From Acidiphilium sp. (GTDB taxonomy: Bacteria > Pseudomonadota > Alphaproteobacteria > Acetobacterales > Acetobacteraceae), in assembly GCA_028688905.1 (NCBI GenBank), contig JAQTXH010000001.1, positions 294,056-358,055 on the forward strand: a DNA stretch of 64,000 nucleotides, read 5' to 3'. Positions 36,911 to 45,838 of the stretch are shown piece by piece (within the stretch, counting starts at the first letter, position 1; every line of letters starts with the position of its first letter). The notes under the pieces were generated by a model. It saw nothing but the letters and a program-made list of their open reading frames with translations, ran no database searches and had not been told where the DNA came from. A program made the position numbers and the translations under genes.

Positions 36911-37734
36911 GCGGGGGCCTTTTCGGATGCGGCAGACAGGGTTAACCAATCGGGGAGGGCCGGGGTGATGGCGAGCGTGCCGATCCGCAGCGGTTGGTCG
37001 AGCGCATCAAGCCGCAGGAAGGCGAGGCCGCGTTGACCGGCGGCGGTGCGCAGGTCGCCGACGTCACGGTCGCCGGCGGTGATGCGGCCGGAGGGCGGCA
37101 GGATGGAGGCGGCGTCGATCGGGATCAAACGGCGCTTGATCAGGCCGCGATAGCGGGTGCGGGCGGTGAGTTCCTGGCCCATGTAGCAGCCCTTGTTCCA
37201 ATCGATGCCGTGGAGTTCGCCGAAGCCGGCTTCCACCGGCAGGGTTTTGTCGGGTTCGAGGTCCGCATGGTCTGGCAGGCCGAGCTGCACACGATGGGCG
37301 CGGTAGGCTGACGATTTGGTGGCGTTCGGTAGTTTGTGCGGTGCGATGATGCGGGTGCCGGCTGTGGGCAGGCGGGGGTCGGGTGCGGCAATGGCGGATT
37401 CGGAATCGACATCGCCATCCCACGCGGCATGAACCGCGAAGTCGGGCGAGCGGTCGGTCAGTGTTACCTTGCTGCGAAGCTTGAAACGGCTGAGGCGGGC
37501 GATGATATCGGCGATGGCTTCGCGCGGAGCGTCGAGCAGCAGGCTGGAGTCGGTGGCGAAGATGAACATTTCCGCGCGATAGCGGCCCTGGGGGGTGAGC
37601 AAGGCGGCCCAGATGCAAGCGCCCGGTCGCGTTTTGGTGACGTCGTTCGATACCAGGCCTTGCAGAAATCCGACACGGTCGAGTCCGCTGATGTCGATCA
37701 CGCCGCGTTCGGGCAAATAGGCAACGATTGTCAT
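36907..37734 (-). CDS. ygfZ: Folate-binding protein YgfZ/GcvT-like (Fe-S cluster repair)
   Basis: A 275-residue relative of the glycine cleavage T protein. The diagnostic YgfZ motif K-G-C-Y-x-G-Q-E is present as KGCYMGQELTARTRYRG near residue 180, including the cysteine. The N-terminus has the GcvT-like LDRVGFLQGLVSNDVT. In Escherichia coli and mitochondria the protein supports assembly or repair of certain Fe-S enzymes with folate. It is translationally coupled to the GST gene. Confidence 0.88.
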   Translation of the reverse strand: MTIVAYLPERGVIDISGLDRVGFLQGLVSNDVTKTRPGACIWAALLTPQGRYRAEMFIFATDSSLLLDAPREAIADIIARLSRFKLRSKVTLTDRSPDFAVHAAWDGDVDSESAIAAPDPRLPTAGTRIIAPHKLPNATKSSAYRAHRVQLGLPDHADLEPDKTLPVEAGFGELHGIDWNKGCYMGQELTARTRYRGLIKRRLIPIDAASILPPSGRITAGDRDVGDLRTAAGQRGLAFLRLDALDQPLRIGTLAITPALPDWLTLSAASEKAPA

Positions 37735-37790
37735 GATACCGATGTGGCCCCTTGGCCGCGACGCGACAAGCCGTGCTACAGCGGCGCGGC

Positions 37791-38687
37791 ATGCGGATTT
37801 TATTCATTACCTCGTCACGGCTGGGCGATGCCGTGATTTCATCGGGCGCGATCGAGCGGATCAGGCTGGCGCATCCGGCAGCACGGCTGACGGTGGCGTG
37901 CGGGGCGGCGGCAGCGGGCGCGTTTGCGCGGTTACCGGGGTTGGAACGGTTGATCGTGTTCGAGAAGCGACGGCTCGACCGGCACTGGTTGTCGCTGTGG
38001 TGGCAAGTGGTGCGTGCGCCGTGGCACCTGGTGGTCGATTTTCGCGGCTCGGCGCTGTCCTATGGCTTGCCGGCGCGCCAGCGGATGATCGTGCGGGGTG
38101 GGCGGCGACCCGGGCGGCGTTATGCGCAGATCGGGGCCGCGTGCGGGTTCGATCCGCCGCCGTTGCCGGTGGTGTGGACGGCAGCGGCCGACCAGGCGCG
38201 CGCGACGGCGCTGATTCCCGGGGCGGGACCGATGCTGGGATTGGGGCCGACCGCGAATTGGGGCGGCAAGATCTGGCCGGCGGCGCGGTTCATCGAACTG
38301 GCGCACCGACTCGCTTTTGCCCGGATTGCGGTGTTCGGCGGACCAGGTGAGGCGGAACGCGCGGCGGCGGCGGCGGTTCTGGCGGGGTTACCGGGGGCGA
38401 TCGATCTGGTTGGGGCGGTGTCGGTTGCCGAGGCGGCGGCGGCCCTGGCGCGGTGTTCGTTGTTTGTCGGCAATGATTCCGGGCTGATGCATCTGGCGGC
38501 GGCGGCGGGGGTGCCGACGCTGGGGCTGTTCGGTCGCTCGCGTGCCTCGGAATACGCACCGGCAGGGGTGCGGGCGGCGTTTGTCGCGGCACCGGGGCCG
38601 GAGGGCGAGGCGGCGATGGATTTGCTAATGGTCGACGACGTTGTGGCTTCGGTGCGCGCCCTGATCGGCGACCCGGTGGCGGCGTGA
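37791..38687 (+). CDS. Glycosyltransferase family 9 (heptosyltransferase-like)
   Basis: The 298-residue protein begins MRILFITSSRLGDAVISSGA, the start of ADP-heptose:LPS heptosyltransferases. It ends with the sugar-nucleotide site LFVGNDSGLMHLAAAAGVPTLGLFG. It should add a heptose or another sugar to lipopolysaccharide core in the inner membrane's cytoplasmic face. The frame is open 39 bp upstream but the family start is at 37791. It is coupled to the next glycosyltransferase by a GTGA overlap. Confidence 0.87.
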   Translation: MRILFITSSRLGDAVISSGAIERIRLAHPAARLTVACGAAAAGAFARLPGLERLIVFEKRRLDRHWLSLWWQVVRAPWHLVVDFRGSALSYGLPARQRMIVRGGRRPGRRYAQIGAACGFDPPPLPVVWTAAADQARATALIPGAGPMLGLGPTANWGGKIWPAARFIELAHRLAFARIAVFGGPGEAERAAAAAVLAGLPGAIDLVGAVSVAEAAAALARCSLFVGNDSGLMHLAAAAGVPTLGLFGRSRASEYAPAGVRAAFVAAPGPEGEAAMDLLMVDDVVASVRALIGDPVAA

Positions 38688-39703
38688 AGATCGCGCAACT
38701 CATGGCCGGTGCCGCGCAGGGTGGGGCCGAATTGTTTTTCGAACGAATGAGCGTCGGTCTACGCGACGCAGGCGAGATGGTGTTGCCGGTGATCCGGCCC
38801 GATCCGGCGCGGGTGGCGCGATTGCGGAAGGCGGGGTTGGAACCGGTGGGATTACGGTTCGGCGGCCCGTTGGATGTGTTGACCAAGCCGCGCGCGGCCC
38901 GGGCGTTGCGGGGGTTCGGGACCGAGGTTGCGGTGGCCTGGATGAGCCGGGCAGCGTTTCACGCGCCGCGCGGCGACTGGATGCTGGTCGGGCGGTTGGG
39001 CGGGTACTACGACCTCAAATATTTTCGCAACTGCGATCGTCTGGTGGGGAATACGCGCGATATTGTGCGCTGGATTACGGCACAAGGCTGGCCGGCGGAG
39101 CGGGTGGCGTATCTGCCGAATTTCGTTGATGATTTCGCGGATGCGGTGCCGGCTTCGCGAGCGGATCTGGGCGTGCCGGATGCGGTGCCGCTGGCGCTGG
39201 CGTTGGGGCGGTTGCACCGGGTCAAGGGGTTTGACGTGTTGATCCGGGCGATGGTTTGCGTGCCACACGCGCATCTGGTGATTGCGGGCGAGGGGCCGGA
39301 ACGGGGGGCGCTGGAACGACTGGTCGGGGCGTACGGGCTGCGCGATCGGGTGCATTTGGTGGGGTGGCGGACCGATATCGGGTCGTTGCTGAAGACGGCT
39401 CAGGTTTTTGTATCCTCGTCGCGCCATGAGCCGCTGGGCAACATGGTGCTGGAGGCGTTTTCCGCCGGGGTGCCGGTGGTGGCGACGGCGGCGGAAGGGC
39501 CGAGCGAATTGATGACCGACGGAATGGACGGGGTGTTGGTGGCGATTGACGATCACGCGGCGCTGGGTAGGGCGATTGCCGAGGTTCTGGCCAATGGCGC
39601 GGCTGGCTTGGGTGCGGCAGGCCGGGCGCGGTTCGAGGCGGAGTTTGCCGCTCCGGTCGTGGTGGCGGCGTGGCGGGATTATCTCGCGCGAGTGACGCGC
39701 TGA
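38684..39703 (+). CDS. Glycosyltransferase family 4 (GT-B)
   Basis: The 339 residues start with GTG: KIAQLMAGAAQGGAELFFER, a typical GT4 acceptor-domain loop. They contain ALALGRLHRVKGFDVLIRA, LVIAGEGPERGALERL and the donor-binding E-x7-E region SSSRHEPLGNMVLEAFSAGVPVVAT. The donor and acceptor sugars are unknown. With the GT9 gene before and asnB after, it looks like part of a lipopolysaccharide or surface-polysaccharide set. The stop shares one base with the asnB start. Confidence 0.88.
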   Translation: MKIAQLMAGAAQGGAELFFERMSVGLRDAGEMVLPVIRPDPARVARLRKAGLEPVGLRFGGPLDVLTKPRAARALRGFGTEVAVAWMSRAAFHAPRGDWMLVGRLGGYYDLKYFRNCDRLVGNTRDIVRWITAQGWPAERVAYLPNFVDDFADAVPASRADLGVPDAVPLALALGRLHRVKGFDVLIRAMVCVPHAHLVIAGEGPERGALERLVGAYGLRDRVHLVGWRTDIGSLLKTAQVFVSSSRHEPLGNMVLEAFSAGVPVVATAAEGPSELMTDGMDGVLVAIDDHAALGRAIAEVLANGAAGLGAAGRARFEAEFAAPVVVAAWRDYLARVTR

Positions 39704-41445
39704 TGTGCGGCATCGCGGGTGTTGCCTTGAAACCGGGGGCGCGGATCACGCCGGAAACGCTGGCCGCGTTAGCGAGAGCGTTGGCGCATCGCGGGCCGGA
39801 TGGTTCGGGCGTACACGTCAGCGAGCGGGCGGCACTGGTGCAGACGCGGTTGGCGATTATCGATCTCGCGACCGGGGATCAACCGTTGTTCGGGGCCGAT
39901 GCGGTGCTGATCGGTAATGGCGAGATCTACAACAATCGGGAATTGCGGGACGAACTAAGCGGCGTGGTATTTCGGAGCGGCAGCGACTGTGAACCGCCGC
40001 TCCATCTCGCGCGTGCCGAGGCTGATTTCATGCCCCGGTTGCGCGGGATGTTTGCCCTGGCGATCGATGATTCCAGGACTGGGGCGGTGACATTGGCGCG
40101 CGATCCGTTCGGGATCAAGCCGTTGTATGTTGCGCCGATCGCGTCGGGCACTGCGTTTGCCTCGGAACCTCAGGCCTTGATTGCGGCGGGTCTGGTGAAC
40201 CGCGAAATCGATGCGGCAAAACTGGTTGAATTGTTGCAGCTTCAATTTGTCGCCGGTAGAGCAACCGTGTTTGCGGGGGTCGAGCGGCTGGCACCGGGGG
40301 CAATGGTGACGCTGCGGGATGGTTCAATTGTTGCCCGTCAAAACCACGATCCGATCGAAGCGGGTACCGCGCCGCGCGATGAGGGAGCGGCGCTGGTGGC
40401 GCTGGATCGGGTGTTAGCGGAGAGTGTGGAGTTTCATCAGCGCAGCGATGTGCCGTATGGGTTGTTCTTGTCGGGCGGGATCGACAGCGCGGCGATATTG
40501 GCGCTGATGGCGCGGTTGAATACGGAGAAAGTGCAGGCGTTTACGGCGGGATTCGATAGCCCCAGTGTTGCCGACGAGCGGGATGCGGCGGAGGTGAGTG
40601 CGCGGGCGGTGGGGGCGCGGCATGAGCGGATCGAGATCAGCGAAGCGATGATGTGGCGGCATCTGCCAGAGATTGTTGGTTGCATGGATGATCCGGTAGC
40701 GGATTACGCGATCATCCCAACCTGGTTTCTGGCACGGCAGGCACGCGGATCGGTGAAGGTGGTGCTGTCGGGTGAGGGGGGCGATGAGATGTTCGCCGGC
40801 TATGGGCGGTATCGTGCGACGGCGCGGCCGTGGCCGTTTGCGAAGCGGATGCGCCGCCATGGCGCGTTCGATGGGTTGGATGTGTTGCGCGAGGGGGATT
40901 CATCGTGGCGGAACGAGATTGATCGCGCACATCGCGAAGCGGCGGGTTCGGCTCTGGTGCGCGCACAGCGTGAGGATATTGCCGAATGGTTGCCGAATGA
41001 TCTGCTGTTGAAACTCGATCGTTGCCTGATGGCGCATGGGGTTGAGGGGCGCACGCCGTTTCTGGATCGGGAGGTGGCGCGGTTTGCCTTTGCGCTGCCG
41101 GATCGGTTGCGAATGCGGCGGGGGTTCGGCAAATTTTTGCTCCGAAAATGGCTTGAGCAGCATTTGCCGCAGGCGCGGCCGTTTGCGCGCAAGCAGGGGT
41201 TCGACGTGCCGGTGGCGGCGTGGATTGCCGGGCAGGGCGCACGGCTGGGGGGCCTAGTGGCGGCATCGCCGATTGTCGAGCAACTAACAAAACCGGATCG
41301 GGTGGTGGATTTGTTTGCCCAGGCAGCAGACAAGCGCGCCGGCGTCGTGTGCTGGCGGTTGCTGTTTCTGGCATTGTGGTATCAGCGGCACGGCCTGGGC
41401 CGGCCGGTGGATGGTGACGTCTTTGAGACTTTGGCGGAGCGTTAG
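39703..41445 (+). CDS. asnB: Asparagine synthase (glutamine-hydrolysing) type
   Basis: The 580-residue protein starts with MCGIAGV; the cysteine becomes the N-terminal nucleophile of the class II glutaminase domain (about 1-195). The synthetase domain carries the ATP-pyrophosphatase loop LFLSGGIDSAAIL near 256 and SGEGGDEMFAGYGRY near 356. It makes asparagine from aspartate, or amidates a sugar or other carboxylate, since AsnB paralogues occur in glycan clusters. The neighbours are two glycosyltransferases, so both roles are open. It ends 2 bp before the dihydroorotase start. Confidence 0.9.
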   Translation: MCGIAGVALKPGARITPETLAALARALAHRGPDGSGVHVSERAALVQTRLAIIDLATGDQPLFGADAVLIGNGEIYNNRELRDELSGVVFRSGSDCEPPLHLARAEADFMPRLRGMFALAIDDSRTGAVTLARDPFGIKPLYVAPIASGTAFASEPQALIAAGLVNREIDAAKLVELLQLQFVAGRATVFAGVERLAPGAMVTLRDGSIVARQNHDPIEAGTAPRDEGAALVALDRVLAESVEFHQRSDVPYGLFLSGGIDSAAILALMARLNTEKVQAFTAGFDSPSVADERDAAEVSARAVGARHERIEISEAMMWRHLPEIVGCMDDPVADYAIIPTWFLARQARGSVKVVLSGEGGDEMFAGYGRYRATARPWPFAKRMRRHGAFDGLDVLREGDSSWRNEIDRAHREAAGSALVRAQREDIAEWLPNDLLLKLDRCLMAHGVEGRTPFLDREVARFAFALPDRLRMRRGFGKFLLRKWLEQHLPQARPFARKQGFDVPVAAWIAGQGARLGGLVAASPIVEQLTKPDRVVDLFAQAADKRAGVVCWRLLFLALWYQRHGLGRPVDGDVFETLAER

Positions 41446-41447
41446 TC

Positions 41448-42773
41448 ATGAGCGAGCATTACGATCTGATCATTGAACATGGCATGGCGGTGCTGCCGTG
41501 GGGCGAGGCCGAGGCGCGGATTGGCGTGCGGGACGGCAGGATCGTCACGCTGGCGGCGACCGGCACTGCGGATCGGGTGATCGATGCGCGGGGGTTGCAT
41601 GTTTTGCCCGGACTGATCGATCCGCACGTGCATTTCCGGGATTCCGGCACGGGCGAGGCACCGGAGGTTGAGACACTGGAGACCGGCACGCGCGGCGCGG
41701 TGCTGGGTGGGATTACCGCGATTTTCGACATGCCGAATACCGGATCACCGGCGGTCGATGCCGCGAGTCTGGCGGTCAAACGAGAATCCGTTGCGGGACG
41801 GGTGTGGTGCGACGTTGGGTTTTATGTCGGTGCGACCAAACAGAATGCTGATCGGCTCGGGGCGTTGGAGGTCGAGCCAGGGGTTTGCGCGGTCAAGGTG
41901 TTTGCCGGGTCTTCGACTGGGAATTTGCTGGTGGAGGATGATGCCTCGATCGAGCGGGTGATGCGGTCGGGGCGGCGGCGGATTGCGTTTCATTCGGAGG
42001 ATGAATTTCGCTTGCAGGAGCGGCGGAAATTGTTTGCGGTGGGTGATGGGTTTGCCAACCATGCCGAATGGCGCGATCCGGAATGCGCGGCGTTGGGGAC
42101 GCGACGGATCATGGCGTTGGCGCGCAAGACCGGCCGGCCGGCGCATATTCTGCATGTGTCCACCGCTGAGGAATTCGACTTTTTGCGGGGGTTTCGCGAT
42201 GTCGCGAGCGTTGAGGTGCTGGTCAATCACCTGACGCAGTCGGCACCGGAGGCGTATGGTCGGTTGGGGGCCTATGCGGTGATGAACCCACCGATCCGCG
42301 ATGCGCGCCACGTCGAGGCGGCATGGCGGGCGGTGGCGGATGGGCTGGTCGATACCATCGGCTCGGATCATGCGCCGCACCCGGTGGCGGCGAAGGAACG
42401 GCCGTGGCCGGAGACGGCGGCGGGGTTGACCGGGGTGCAGACTATGGTGCCGGTGATGCTGGATCAGGTGCATCGAGGCCGGTTGTCGCTGGCGCGGCTG
42501 GTCGATTTGATGGCGGCGGGGCCGGCACGGATTTATGGTGCGGTGGGCAAGGGGCGCATTGCCGCCGGGTATGACGCTGATTTCACCATGGTCGATTTGA
42601 AACAAACGCGGGTGATCGAGACCGGTTGGCTCGCGAGTCCATGCGGGTGGTCGCCGTTCGCGGGCGAGCGGGTGACCGGATGGCCGGTGATGACGGTGAT
42701 CGGCGGGGCAGTGGTGATGCGGGAGAATGTGGTGCAGGATGAGCCGGTGGGGCGGATGGTGACGTTCAGGTGA
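41448..42773 (+). CDS. pyrC: Dihydroorotase (class I)
   Basis: Closes carbamoyl-aspartate to dihydroorotate in pyrimidine synthesis. The 441 residues have the metal-binding DPHVHFRDSGTGE, MPNTGSPAVD, the lysine that is carboxylated in CAVKVFAGSSTGNL, zinc histidines in IAFHSEDE and HILHVSTAEE, and IGSDHAPHP. This pattern fits active class I enzymes and not inactive PyrC-like partners. pyrB is not in the window. The start lies 2 bp behind asnB, so it is probably in that operon. Confidence 0.9.
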   Translation: MSEHYDLIIEHGMAVLPWGEAEARIGVRDGRIVTLAATGTADRVIDARGLHVLPGLIDPHVHFRDSGTGEAPEVETLETGTRGAVLGGITAIFDMPNTGSPAVDAASLAVKRESVAGRVWCDVGFYVGATKQNADRLGALEVEPGVCAVKVFAGSSTGNLLVEDDASIERVMRSGRRRIAFHSEDEFRLQERRKLFAVGDGFANHAEWRDPECAALGTRRIMALARKTGRPAHILHVSTAEEFDFLRGFRDVASVEVLVNHLTQSAPEAYGRLGAYAVMNPPIRDARHVEAAWRAVADGLVDTIGSDHAPHPVAAKERPWPETAAGLTGVQTMVPVMLDQVHRGRLSLARLVDLMAAGPARIYGAVGKGRIAAGYDADFTMVDLKQTRVIETGWLASPCGWSPFAGERVTGWPVMTVIGGAVVMRENVVQDEPVGRMVTFR

Positions 42774-42806
42774 AATAAGTGGTTTTTTTGAAAAAAGAAA
42801 AAACGT

Positions 42807-42843
42807 CTGCTCCTAGAGGTGTTGTCCAGGGACACTGGAGCAG
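42807..42843. terminator. Long imperfect palindrome between convergent genes
   Basis: CTGCTCC at 42807-42813 pairs perfectly with GGAGCAG at 42837-42843. Inside the loop TGTCC and GGACA can also pair. It lies between the stops of dihydroorotase (plus) and the aminotransferase (minus), with A/T runs on both sides, as expected of a two-way terminator. Confidence 0.6.
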
Positions 42844-42860
42844 TCTTCACCCCCAAAGAC

Positions 42861-42896
42861 CAAAAATTTTTTGCTTTTTTTTTTATAAAAAAGAAG
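42861..42896 (-). terminator. A/T-rich hairpin behind the second aminotransferase gene
   Basis: CAAAAATTTTTTGC followed by a T-run, AT, and AAAAAAGAAG. It has the same layout and orientation as the element at 13161-13195, again just past an aminotransferase stop (7 bases). Together with 12805-12828 it forms a small dispersed family in this genome. Confidence 0.5.
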
Positions 42897-42903
42897 TCTT
42901 GAC

Positions 42904-44067
42904 CTATCCTTGTTTAGCCTGAAGCCGTCGCACGGCCTCGCCGATATCGGCCTCGGCGGCACAATAGGAAAACCGGACGAAATTGCCGCCGCGCGCGGGG
43001 TCGAAATCATGGCCGGGGGTTGTGGCGATGTGGTGATCGTGCAGCAGGGCATGGCAGAAATCGGTGCTGTCCTGCCCGGTGGAGCTGATGTCGGCATAGA
43101 GGTAGAAAGCACCGTCGGCCGGTGACAGGCGAGGAAATCCGGCGCGGGGCAGGGCTTCGAGCAATAGAGTGCGTGATCGGGCGTAGGCGTCGCGGCGGGA
43201 CCGGAGTTCGGCGTGGCAATCGAACGCGGCCAGGGCGGCGATTTGTGAAATATGCGGCGCGCAGATGAAGAAATTCTGCGCCAGGCATTCGACCGGGCGG
43301 ATCAGATCTTCGGGCAGCACCATCCAGCCGATGCGCCAGCCGGTCATCGAAAAATATTTCGAGAATGAATTGATGATGATCGCCGAGGGGCTGAACGTAG
43401 CCGCCGTCGCCGCCGGTTTGCCGTAGGTGAGACCGTGGTAGATTTCATCGCTGATCAGGCGGATGCCGTGTGCGTGGCAGTGGCGCGCGATTGCGGCAAG
43501 GTCGTCGGAGGATAGCATCGAGCCGGTAGGGTTGGCCGGGGAGGCGATCAACAAGCCATCGGGCGCTGGGTTTAGCGTTTCCAGCATCGCGATCGTGGGC
43601 TGAAAGCCGGTGGCGGCGGTGGCCGGCAACAGGAGGGGTTTCAGGCCTAGCGCGGTCATAATGTTGAGGTAGGGGGGATAGCAGGGAGTGGCCAGCGCGA
43701 TGGTATCGCCGGGTTCGAACGCGGCGAGAAACGCCAGGGGAAAACCCGCCGACGCGCCGGCGGTGATCGCGACGCGGGCACTGGGCACGGCAAGATCGTA
43801 CCAATCGGCGTAGTGCGCGGCGATGCGGGTGCGCAGGTCGGGGCGGCCGAGGGCTTCGGTGTAGCCGAGCGGGTTGCAGCTGGTCATGACCGCCGCGACC
43901 GCATCGCGCACGCCGGCGGCGGCACCCTCGCCGGGTTGGCCGACCTCCATGCGGATCACCCGGCGCGCGGCGGCGGCAGGGGTGGCGGCGAGGGCGTTGG
44001 CGGCGGCGATGATGTCCATCACCAGGAACGGCGGAACCCGCGCGCCTGAGCCGGTTTTCAGCGCCAT
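42904..44067 (-). CDS. Pyridoxal-phosphate aminotransferase, class I/II
   Basis: A 387-residue fold-type I aminotransferase, distinct from the one at 13208. Key segments are RMEVGQPGEGA, ASPANPTGSML near 190, the PLP lysine in INSFSKYFSMTGWRIGW near 250, and NFVRFSYCAAE with the C-terminal arginine. It is of the general aspartate/aromatic type; the amino acid handled cannot be decided. The ATG at 44067 is chosen because the family start MALKTGSG fits there. It lies 7 bp downstream of the gamma-glutamyltransferase-like gene and is probably cotranscribed. Confidence 0.88.
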   Translation of the reverse strand: MALKTGSGARVPPFLVMDIIAAANALAATPAAAARRVIRMEVGQPGEGAAAGVRDAVAAVMTSCNPLGYTEALGRPDLRTRIAAHYADWYDLAVPSARVAITAGASAGFPLAFLAAFEPGDTIALATPCYPPYLNIMTALGLKPLLLPATAATGFQPTIAMLETLNPAPDGLLIASPANPTGSMLSSDDLAAIARHCHAHGIRLISDEIYHGLTYGKPAATAATFSPSAIIINSFSKYFSMTGWRIGWMVLPEDLIRPVECLAQNFFICAPHISQIAALAAFDCHAELRSRRDAYARSRTLLLEALPRAGFPRLSPADGAFYLYADISSTGQDSTDFCHALLHDHHIATTPGHDFDPARGGNFVRFSYCAAEADIGEAVRRLQAKQG

Positions 44068-44074
44068 GGCCGGG

Positions 44075-45463
44075 TTACTTCGAGCCGACCGCCAGACCAA
44101 AGCCGCGTGGGTCGGCGGCGGCGGCACAGGTTTTTGGCGCGCCGGGCATCAGACCGGAACAGGCGATGACGTTGGCGCGGCCGGGAGATGGCACCGGTTG
44201 CGGCATCGGGGATGCGCCTTGCACTGCGTTGGCCAGACCGGCGGCGACCGCCATCGCGGCTCCTTGTTGGCCGGAGCCGGTGGCGATGGCGCGGAATTTT
44301 TGGCCGTGCGTCGCCAACCCGACGGTCAGCAGCGGCGGCGCGATGCCTGCCGGCGATGCGGCGAGCAGAATGCCGGTACCCGGAGCGATGCGGCCGGTGC
44401 CGAACAGATTGTTCATTGAGGTGGCGCAGCCGACCGCGCCGCCGTGGTCATCGAGCGTGGCAAAGCTGGCCGACGCCGGAAGATTGGTCATCGTGCCGCC
44501 GTGCCGTGCCGCCTGGGCCGCCGCGAGGGCGCGGGTGGCGGCAATTTCGGGGGATTGCGGGTTCTGGGCGAGGGATTCGAGGCCGGCAACGGCACCGATG
44601 CCGCCGGCATTGGGGACCAAGGCAAGATCATAGCCAAACCGGTCGATTGTGAGCGGGGTGGCATAGCGCGGCTTGACCGCGCGCAGGTCGGCGGCGGTGA
44701 GGCCTGCGCCGGCCTGATCGGCGGCGGCGATGAACCGCGCGGCAAATGAACCCTGATACAGACCGAGCACGCCGCTCGATTGCAATTGCGTCAACGTCGC
44801 TGCGAGGTCCGGTTGACGCATGACGTCACCGGCTTGCAGCATGTGGTTCAAATCCGGCGCGAAAATCGAACGGGCTGCCGGATCGGACAGCAAAGCGTTG
44901 CCGACCACCGCCAAATCGGCGGCGAGGGCGCGCGACACCGCGACGCCACCCCCGGCCATCGCTTCGGCGGGTGCCAGATCGGTTGCCAGGGGCAGACGGC
45001 CGTAACGGGCCTGCATGGCGATCAGCCCGCGTGCGAGTTGCGGAACCGCGGCCGGGCGGTTGGCGGTGCTGTTGGTGCCGGGCGGAGCGGCGGACGGGAA
45101 CAGCAATGCGGTGGCCTGGCCGGTTCCGCCATCCGCGTGCGGCAGATCGATCAGGCAGACGCCACCACCGCCCAGTCCCGCGCGCGAGGGCAGGGTGACG
45201 GCGAGGGCGAAGCCGGCCGCCGTCGCGGCATCGGCGGCGTTGCCGCCTTCCCTGAGGATCTGACGCGCGGCCAGGGCGGCTTGCGGCACCGGGGCTACGG
45301 CAAAACCCACCACCGGCTTGACGGTGGCAGGCTCGCCAAGCTGTGGCTGCCCGCCGCCGAACAGGTCATGCGTAACGGCGCAGCCGGAAAGCAACAGGCC
45401 GAGCGCGAGCGGAGCCGCGCGACGCAAGTTAAACAAATTCGCCATCCCTCGTGATGCAGACAT
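44075..45463 (-). CDS. Gamma-glutamyltransferase-like lipoprotein
   Basis: The 462-residue protein has a lipoprotein signal (lipobox LLSGC near residue 28) and then a GGT-like domain: ARQILREGGNAADAATAAGFAL and SRAGLGGGGVCLIDL are family hallmarks. It is shorter than usual GGT (about 550). Aligned by eye to the catalytic TTHxSVVDxxGNAV block, this protein reads SASFATLDDHGGAV, so the nucleophilic threonine appears to be serine. Activity as a peptidase or transferase is uncertain. ATG at 45445 is an alternative start. Confidence 0.72.
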   Translation of the reverse strand: MSASRGMANLFNLRRAAPLALGLLLSGCAVTHDLFGGGQPQLGEPATVKPVVGFAVAPVPQAALAARQILREGGNAADAATAAGFALAVTLPSRAGLGGGGVCLIDLPHADGGTGQATALLFPSAAPPGTNSTANRPAAVPQLARGLIAMQARYGRLPLATDLAPAEAMAGGGVAVSRALAADLAVVGNALLSDPAARSIFAPDLNHMLQAGDVMRQPDLAATLTQLQSSGVLGLYQGSFAARFIAAADQAGAGLTAADLRAVKPRYATPLTIDRFGYDLALVPNAGGIGAVAGLESLAQNPQSPEIAATRALAAAQAARHGGTMTNLPASASFATLDDHGGAVGCATSMNNLFGTGRIAPGTGILLAASPAGIAPPLLTVGLATHGQKFRAIATGSGQQGAAMAVAAGLANAVQGASPMPQPVPSPGRANVIACSGLMPGAPKTCAAAADPRGFGLAVGSK

Positions 45464-45575
45464 AAATCGTGGATCACCGCATAACCGCCTTCAGGGGGGC
45501 GGGCAACCAAGGAGTGTCGCGGCAATCCACCCCGGGTCTGCCGGCTTCGCTGCGGTCAGGTTCGTGATGCAATCA

Positions 45576-45611
45576 AAATTATATAATTTGCTTAAATATT
45601 ATATAATATTT
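45576..45611. promoter_or_regulatory. Twin perfect A/T palindromes
   Basis: AAATTATATAATTT (45576-45589) and AAATATTATATAATATTT (45594-45611) are each exactly self-complementary and are separated by four bases. They lie in the 375-bp gap between the divergent GGT-like gene and zapE, in a small A/T island unlike the surrounding DNA. They could be operators, a promoter core or a cruciform; the sequence alone does not decide. Confidence 0.45.
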
Positions 45612-45663
45612 TACGAATATACTTCTTCGACTTATAGGACCGGCCCCATGCGGTTAACTATCC

Positions 45664-45723
45664 GGGCTGTTAGAAACCCGGCTGTTAGAAACCCGGCTGT
45701 TAGAAGCTGGGTGGTTAGAGTTA
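45664..45723 (+). repeat. 15-bp direct repeat, about four units
   Basis: Three close units of GGCTGTTAGAAACCC phase (45664, 45679, 45694) and a fourth diverged one (45709) stand in tandem. The unit is a multiple of three. It lies in a possible 68-codon frame from 45648, where it would encode repeated AVRNP, but that frame has no other support. Confidence 0.8.
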
Positions 45724-45838
45724 AGACCCATGGGGCACGGCTGTCACGCCGCCACTGGCAGTATCGCCATCGCGCTGGTTCCGAGCTGGCCGGTGCTAAT
45801 GTTGCATTGCGACATAAAGTGCGCTACCGGCACTCTTC

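Noticed and set aside
45500..45570. GAACCTGACC on the minus strand before the GGT-like gene, recalling part of a TPP riboswitch
   Set aside because: The CUGAGA half and the GCG-GGGA ending are missing, and the downstream gene is not a thiamine gene.
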